Positions 59,345 to 64,000 of a DNA stretch of 64,000 nucleotides are shown here, one piece after another; within the stretch, counting starts at the first letter, position 1, and every line of letters starts with the position of its first letter. The notes below the pieces were generated by a model. The model made no database searches. It saw only the letters and a list, made by a program, of their open reading frames with translations, and was not told the DNA's origin. The position numbers and the translations under genes are program-made. Location of the stretch: assembly GCA_040902745.1 (NCBI GenBank), contig JBBDWR010000013.1:186001-250000 (forward strand), read 5' to 3'. The stretch is from JBBDWR01 sp040902745 (lineage in GTDB: Bacteria; Actinomycetota; UBA4738; HRBIN12).

Positions 59345-60655
59345 CTAGAAGTTGACCTTGGGCGCGCCGACCTGCGTCACTGCCGCGGTCGAGGCGGCGT
59401 TCCAGGCTCGGTCGCGAGCGGTCGCCGATGGCGTCCAGACTGGGGTCACAGCGCCCACGGTCAGCGTCGTGCCCGACGGCGTTCCCAGCGTGACGGTGAT
59501 CGAGTTGCCGCTCATGACCATCGTCGAGCCGGTGAAGTTCCGGTTTGCGCCGTCGATGTAGTTGCCGCCGAGCACCACGGTGCCGAACGGGAGAGCGGCC
59601 GTGTTCCCGCTGTTCCACACCTGCAGGCGATCGTTGCCGGCGTTCTGCTGGATCTGCACGGTCACGCCCGTGCTGGCACCGGTCCACCCTGCGAGGAACG
59701 ACTCCGGCTCCATCGGTTCGCTGTAGGTGAAGGTCACGGTATCGCCGGCCTCCGGCTGCCCAGCTGTGCCGCCGCCGTTGGCGGTCTGGTAGTCCGACCC
59801 CGCCGGGACCGTGTTGTCCACGGTCACCGAACCGGTGTTGGAGGTCGAGGAGTTCCCGAGCCCGTCGGTCGCGGTGATCGAGTAGGTCTTCGCGCCGGCG
59901 GACAACGAGCCGTTCGCCGTCTGCGTTCCGCTGCGGTAGGTGTAGGAGACGCCGTCCACGGTGAACGGTCCACCGGCGGTGGTGAGCGCGACGGCCCCCG
60001 CTCCCGTCGTGATGTTCGTGAGGTCGGCCGTGACCGTTCCGACCCCGGTGGGGTCGGTGAGGTTCGCGTAGACGCGGTAGACCCCGCCCTGACGGATGTA
60101 GCCACCGGCGCCACCTTCGTTCTTCTGGATCACGGTGTTCGTTACGGTCGGGCCGGAGTTGTCCACCGTCACCGTGAATCCGCCGTCGGTGCCGGAGTTG
60201 CCGTCGTTGTCGGTCATCGTGATCGAGTACGTCTTGGATCCGGCGGACAGCGAGCCGTCCGCGGTCTGTGCCGCGGTGCGGTAGTCGTACGTCGTAGCGC
60301 CGACGACCCACGGGCCCCCGGCGGTGTTGAGTGCCACCGCGTTCGCGCCGGTCGTGATGTTGGTCAGATCCGCGGTTGCCGACGCGACGCCGCTCGGCGG
60401 GCTGCCGAGGTCGGTGATGTTCGCGTACGCGCGATAGCTGCCGCCCTGACGGATCGAGCCGACGATCCCGCCACCGCCTTCGATCACGGTGGCGGTGACC
60501 TGCGGAGGACGCAGGTCGTTCGCGGCGTCGAAACTGTTGCCCGGGTTCGTCGCCGTGTCGAAGAACGCGGCGTAGGTAGCGCCGCCTCCTACGCCGATCA
60601 GCAGGCCGAAGGCCAGGAGCAGCACGAGCGTCTTCACCCCGCGGGGTCGTCTCAT
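59345..60655 (-). CDS. SipW-dependent surface protein with Ig-like repeats
   Basis: 436 residues from ATG 60655. Signal sequence with the SipW-type site (GGATYAAFFDTATNPGNSF). Two similar beta-rich repeats (about 55-170 and 170-265, each with IRQGGxYRxYAN, ADLTNITTG and AGxKTYSITxTD) and a third Big/SwmB-like domain (TVTFTYSEPMEPESF). Likely a secreted adhesin or fibre-associated protein cleaved by the adjacent signal peptidase (ATGA-type overlap at 60652). Confidence 0.75.
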   Translation of the reverse strand: MRRPRGVKTLVLLLAFGLLIGVGGGATYAAFFDTATNPGNSFDAANDLRPPQVTATVIEGGGGIVGSIRQGGSYRAYANITDLGSPPSGVASATADLTNITTGANAVALNTAGGPWVVGATTYDYRTAAQTADGSLSAGSKTYSITMTDNDGNSGTDGGFTVTVDNSGPTVTNTVIQKNEGGAGGYIRQGGVYRVYANLTDPTGVGTVTADLTNITTGAGAVALTTAGGPFTVDGVSYTYRSGTQTANGSLSAGAKTYSITATDGLGNSSTSNTGSVTVDNTVPAGSDYQTANGGGTAGQPEAGDTVTFTYSEPMEPESFLAGWTGASTGVTVQIQQNAGNDRLQVWNSGNTAALPFGTVVLGGNYIDGANRNFTGSTMVMSGNSITVTLGTPSGTTLTVGAVTPVWTPSATARDRAWNAASTAAVTQVGAPKVNF

Positions 60656-61590
60656 TTCACCGTCTCCATCTCGGAGGCGTCCACGTCGGCCGGGCCGGTG
60701 TCGTCGGCGTCATCGGGGTCGGGTCGCCAGATCCGCCACAGTTCGTAGGCGCCGAGCAGCAGCGCGGGGAGCACGATCAAGAGCAGGCGCCCGAGCGAGC
60801 CGCGAAGGTAGAAGAGCACGTAGCCGATCTTCGGCACGCGGAATACGGCTCGGCCGATCTGACCGTCGGGCGTGATGCGCCATTGCTCCACGCTGGTGTT
60901 GGCATCACCTTTCGTGATGAACTCGACCTCGTTCTGCTCGACCTCCATCGAGCGAACGCGGTGGGTCACGAGCCGCGACGGGTCGTCGGGGTCCCGGAAG
61001 GACACGATGTCGCCCACCCGGGCATCGAGCGGTGGGATCTGCTCGACCACCACGACGTCCCCGGTGCTGATCGCGGGTTCCATGCTTCCGGAGAGCACCG
61101 TGAGGCTCCGGTTGCCCTGCACGTAGGGAAGCGTGATCGCCGCAACGAACCCGGCGCCGAGTCCCAACACGAGCCAGAGTGCGACCATCGCGGCCCAGCG
61201 TCCCACGAGACGGCGCACGCGCAGGCGAACCTGCTCGGAATCCGCGGTGCCGTCGATGTCGTGGGCGGGATCGTCCGGGCCGTCGGGGTGGGTCGCGTCC
61301 GAGGTATCTGTGCGGCCTCCGTCATCGGGGCCGGTCGGCCTCGACCCCGAGATCTCGGAGGGTCGAGAGCGCTCGATGTGCTCGGTCCCGTCGGTCGGTG
61401 GCACCGTCAGCTCGGCCGCGGCTGCCGGCTCCAGCTGCTCGAGGATCGCTGCGGCCCGGAGTTCGGCGACCGCGGGCTCCGGTACTCCGGAAGACGGAGT
61501 CGTGGGAGCGTCGTATCCGAACTCGCGCAGTCGCACGAGCAGATCCTTGCTCGGCAGGTCCATCTCTCGTGCGAGCTCGTAGACCCTCAT
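60652..61590 (-). CDS. sipW: SipW-type signal peptidase I with N-terminal IF2_N-like domain
   Basis: 312 residues from ATG 61590, overlapping the stop of the TasA-like gene. Residues 1-50 (MRVYELAREMDLPSKDLLVR, LREFGYDAPT, SSGV) match the IF2_N domain of translation factor IF-2; an acidic linker runs to 120. A membrane helix (about 133-155) leads into the peptidase: SGSMEPAISTGDVVVVEQ with Ser169, then DPSRLVTHRVRSM with His210 in place of Lys (ER/SipW type) and FITKGDAN. A C-terminal helix anchors it. It should process the neighbouring TasA-like proteins. Confidence 0.85.
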   Translation of the reverse strand: MRVYELAREMDLPSKDLLVRLREFGYDAPTTPSSGVPEPAVAELRAAAILEQLEPAAAAELTVPPTDGTEHIERSRPSEISGSRPTGPDDGGRTDTSDATHPDGPDDPAHDIDGTADSEQVRLRVRRLVGRWAAMVALWLVLGLGAGFVAAITLPYVQGNRSLTVLSGSMEPAISTGDVVVVEQIPPLDARVGDIVSFRDPDDPSRLVTHRVRSMEVEQNEVEFITKGDANTSVEQWRITPDGQIGRAVFRVPKIGYVLFYLRGSLGRLLLIVLPALLLGAYELWRIWRPDPDDADDTGPADVDASEMETVK

Positions 61591-62171
61591 TGGTTCCTCG
61601 CTTCCCAGGTGAAGCTCGCGATGGAGGTCAGTGCCTCGGCTGCCACGTTGTTCTGCAGCGTGACCTCGAACCGATACGCGTGGCTCTCGCCCGTGAGCCA
61701 GGTGCCGGGGTCGACCACACCGCCCCCCCACGCACCGGGATACGCGTCAAGGTCGCCTTGGTAGAGGACACCGGGACCGTTGCCCGTGTAGTCCGCTGCG
61801 TCGGGGGTGAAGCCTCCACATCCTGGGAAGGCCGGGGACGGGTCGGTGCCTCTGGTCACCTTCAGGGTGAGGTATTGGGCGAGCGATCCGCTCGTGCTCC
61901 CGTACAGACGAACGTCGGCGTCGAGCGATCCCGAGTACGTCACGTAGATGCAGCCTTGCGCCGAATCGCCGGGATAGGCGTCGGTCAGCGTCATCATGGA
62001 CGAGCCGCTGTCGTTGTCCGCGATCCGCACCGTGCCCGCGGCGAATGCGTTGTTCGTGTTGCCGGTGGTCGACGAGAACGCCGCCCAGGTTCCGGCACCG
62101 GTCACGACTGCGACGACCCCGACGATCATCGCCGAGATCGCGACCTTCCGGAGTCGGCCGAGATCGCTCAC
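61587..62171 (-). CDS. TasA/camelysin-like SipW substrate
   Basis: 194 residues from ATG 62171. Signal: ISAMIVGVVAVVTGAGTWAAFSSTT-type helix and cleavage region, then FAAGTVRIADNDSGSSM and a beta-sandwich (CIYVTYSGSLDADVRLYGS), ending SIASFTWEARNQ. Paralogue of the gene at 62785. Coupled to sipW. Confidence 0.8.
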   Translation of the reverse strand: MSDLGRLRKVAISAMIVGVVAVVTGAGTWAAFSSTTGNTNNAFAAGTVRIADNDSGSSMMTLTDAYPGDSAQGCIYVTYSGSLDADVRLYGSTSGSLAQYLTLKVTRGTDPSPAFPGCGGFTPDAADYTGNGPGVLYQGDLDAYPGAWGGGVVDPGTWLTGESHAYRFEVTLQNNVAAEALTSIASFTWEARNQ

Positions 62172-62707
62172 GATCCGGCCTCCTGCGGGACAAGTTCGAG
62201 ATTGATCTGATCGATCCGCCCTCGGAACCCCTCATCGATATCGGGGGGAAGCCAGGTCCGGACCTCGAGGATCCGCGTCTTGCCCGATCCGATCGTGACG
62301 CCGCGGTCGGAGGTCTGCGCGAGTTCGCCGAGGGTTCCGCGGAAGATCTGCGTGGCCCCCGCGTCGATCCGGATCCAGAGCAACTCCTGGAGGTCCTTGC
62401 CGGCGGGAACCGCGCGGAACTGGACGACTTGTGTGAGAGCCGTGATGTTGGTGATCGCGAGATCCTCTCTCGGGGCGCCGCTTTCAGGTCCGGGCTGCAG
62501 TGCTGCCGCCGACAGGAACGGGCCGCTGGGGTCGACCGCGAGCTCTCCTGTGGGCATCGCGGCGACGATCACGTCGGTGCCGAGGATGCCTTCGCCGGGT
62601 GGGACGCGCCATGCGACGACGGCACTGAACGCGATCGAAAGCCCGAGGAAGAGTGCTGCTCCTCGGACCGCCATGTCGCCTCGGACCTTCATCGTGGTGT
62701 TCTCCAT
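62168..62707 (-). CDS. Unknown secreted or anchored protein in SipW cluster
   Basis: 179 residues from ATG 62707 (GAGGGG upstream). N-terminal membrane/signal helix (GAALFLGLSIAFSAVVAW), then a domain with LAITNITALTQVVQFRAVPA, a likely beta-sandwich. Overlaps the next gene by 4 bp. Not recognised, but the TasA-like fold is possible. Confidence 0.6.
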   Translation of the reverse strand: MENTTMKVRGDMAVRGAALFLGLSIAFSAVVAWRVPPGEGILGTDVIVAAMPTGELAVDPSGPFLSAAALQPGPESGAPREDLAITNITALTQVVQFRAVPAGKDLQELLWIRIDAGATQIFRGTLGELAQTSDRGVTIGSGKTRILEVRTWLPPDIDEGFRGRIDQINLELVPQEAGS

Positions 62708-62731
62708 CCCCTCGGAAAGCGCGGCGGTGAC

Positions 62732-63054
62732 GGCGGGAGTCCTCGAGGGGGAGAGGGCCCCTGCCGTCACCGACCGTGCGGCTCTTAGTTGTTCTGTGCC
62801 TCCCAGGTCCAGGAGTGCGCGCCCGTCGACAGCGGGGTGGCCCCACCGTTGGCGAGGTTGTTGTCCTGCAGCGTGAGGGTGTAGCGGAACACGACCGCGT
62901 CGTTCTGCACCCACTCGCTGGCAGCACCCGGGTTCACGACCAGGCCGTTGCCGAAGTTGCTGTGGGCGGCGGCGAAGTCGTCGAGCTCACCGGTGTAGAC
63001 GTTGCCACCGTTGACGAAGCCCGCGCAGCCGGCGCCGAATGCAACTGCACCCGT
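62732..63054. repeat. Left copy of a tandem duplication
   Basis: Identical over 323 bp to 63678-64000, where the window ends, so the true length is greater. Unit spacing is 946 bp. Confidence 0.95.
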
Positions 63055-63369
63055 GCCCTTGTCGATCGTCAGGTCGACGTAGTCGCCGAGCGCACCGATC
63101 GCCGAGGAGTACAGCGTGACGTCGGCGTCCAGCGTGCCGGTGTAGGTCACCGTGATGCAGCGCGTGAGGCTGTTGTTGGGGGACTGGTTCGACACGTTGT
63201 ACATCGCCGAGCCGGAGTCGTTGTCGGAGATGAAGACAGTGCCTGCGGCGAAGTCGTTGCCGCTGTTGACCGTTGTGGAGCTGAACGCCGAGAACGTCCC
63301 GACGCCTGCCAGGGCCCCGACGATCCCGATCACCAGAACCGTCAGGAGCAGCTTGCGGGTCTTGCTCAT
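62785..63369 (-). CDS. TasA/camelysin-like SipW substrate
   Basis: 194 residues from ATG 63369 with GGAGGCAC upstream. Signal helix LLLTVLVIGIVGALAGVG then TFSAFSSTTVNSGNDFAAGT, the SipW-dependent pattern; DADVTLYSSAIGALGDYVDL and a C-terminal HSWTWEAQNN. A second copy starts beyond the right edge (63731 onward). Confidence 0.82.
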   Translation of the reverse strand: MSKTRKLLLTVLVIGIVGALAGVGTFSAFSSTTVNSGNDFAAGTVFISDNDSGSAMYNVSNQSPNNSLTRCITVTYTGTLDADVTLYSSAIGALGDYVDLTIDKGTGAVAFGAGCAGFVNGGNVYTGELDDFAAAHSNFGNGLVVNPGAASEWVQNDAVVFRYTLTLQDNNLANGGATPLSTGAHSWTWEAQNN

Positions 63370-63730
63370 GCCGTGCCTCCTTCGATGCTTGGATGTGAGT
63401 CGTTCCTACGTATCCAATGTCGGCCTCGGGGAGCTCCGGCACCATTCCCGGTCCGAGGGAACCTGCCCTACCGACCGACCGCGAAGCGTCCTACCCGTCA
63501 TGGGGTAGCGATCTCGGCGCGTGCAGGACGAGGTACATGCCGCGCCACCAGGGACGACGGGGTGGGCATGGCCCGAACGGGCCACATCCCGGAGCGCGCT
63601 GCTGTGCCCCAAAGGAGCCATCGGTTGACAGACGAAGACCCGGATCCGCGAGAGCGTGATCCGGGTCTTCGAAGGTGGGCGGGAGTCCTCGAGGGGGAGA
63701 GGGCCCCTGCCGTCACCGACCGTGCGGCTC
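63370..63730. other. Intergenic region between duplicated genes
   Basis: 361 bp with the promoter of the 62785 gene and the hairpin at 63634-63670; no gene is supported. Confidence 0.5.
63634..63670. terminator. Perfect 13-bp hairpin
   Basis: GAAGACCCGGATC (63634-63646) and its exact reverse complement (63658-63670) with an 11-nt loop, between the two copies of the TasA-like gene; likely terminator of the rightmost copy. Confidence 0.65.
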
Positions 63731-64000
63731 TTAGTTGTTCTGTGCCTCCCAGGTCCAGGAGTGCGCGCCCGTCGACAGCGGGGTGGCCCCACCGTTGGCG
63801 AGGTTGTTGTCCTGCAGCGTGAGGGTGTAGCGGAACACGACCGCGTCGTTCTGCACCCACTCGCTGGCAGCACCCGGGTTCACGACCAGGCCGTTGCCGA
63901 AGTTGCTGTGGGCGGCGGCGAAGTCGTCGAGCTCACCGGTGTAGACGTTGCCACCGTTGACGAAGCCCGCGCAGCCGGCGCCGAATGCAACTGCACCCGT
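63678..64000. repeat. Right copy of a tandem duplication, cut by window edge
   Basis: Matches 62732-63054 base for base. Confidence 0.95.
63731..64000 (-). CDS. TasA-like protein, 3' part of a duplicate gene (partial)
   Basis: The last 90 codons of a second copy of the 62785 gene; every base visible is identical to that gene, so the duplication is recent or kept uniform by conversion. The start lies beyond the window. Confidence 0.85.
   Translation of the reverse strand, partial: TGAVAFGAGCAGFVNGGNVYTGELDDFAAAHSNFGNGLVVNPGAASEWVQNDAVVFRYTLTLQDNNLANGGATPLSTGAHSWTWEAQNN

Overview
The window is high-GC DNA from an actinobacterium. The host genes follow the order of the mycobacterial Rv3660c-Rv3654c pilus locus (ssd, tadA/cpaF, tadB, tadC, flp, tadE, tadE-like). 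They continue into a DUF5318 gene, a class A penicillin-binding protein, a LuxR-type two-component pair, two membrane glycosyltransferases, a menaquinone cluster (merR, menG, menF, menD, menA, menB, menE) and a SipW/TasA-like secretion cluster cut by the right edge. Several host genes carry a TANNNT box 6-10 nt before the start codon, which suggests leaderless transcripts as is common in actinobacteria. Species or family cannot be told from the sequence.

The main feature is the state of the tad pilus locus. An intact 421-codon cpaF (tadA) can be rebuilt from three separated pieces (6974-7335, 19088-19648, 30023-30365), and an intact tadE from two (32298-32477, 42758-42985). The intruders are three unrelated-by-mechanism elements of 10-12 kb. 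Element 1 (7336-19073) has 44-bp terminal inverted repeats and a 14-bp target duplication, and it encodes a Cas1 protein plus the remains of a family B DNA polymerase: it is a casposon. Element 2 (19644-30022) and element 3 (32461-42757) each end in a large serine recombinase gene lying beside attR. Both carry replication-type genes followed by short repeat arrays and one isolated phage morphogenesis-type gene (an HK97-like capsid protein in element 2, a small-terminase-like protein in element 3). They look like phage satellites or minimal integrative elements. In every case precise removal restores the pilus reading frame.

Element 1 also holds a methyltransferase, broken typA and mcrC pieces, a lipoprotein, a three-gene coupled operon, a Sll1717-like P-loop ATPase and a membrane protein. 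Its polymerase is split over both strands by inversions, one of them bounded by a 10-bp inverted repeat whose reversal also extends a truncated small gene, so this copy is probably immobile unless supplied in trans, although cas1 itself looks intact. Element 2 carries a four-gene operon (HARE-HTH protein, unknown, GHKL ATPase, membrane protein) that is a candidate anti-phage system. Element 3 carries an EcoRI-family adenine methyltransferase next to a DUF262-HNH nuclease and a PIN protein.

Upstream of cpaF (568-6800) the host DNA holds two tandem GH26-like secreted hydrolases, an ECF sigma/membrane regulator pair, a decayed duplicate of the cpaF 5' end, a nitronate monooxygenase-like gene and an IS3 remnant. 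This part too has been rearranged. No tRNA, rRNA or CRISPR array was seen.
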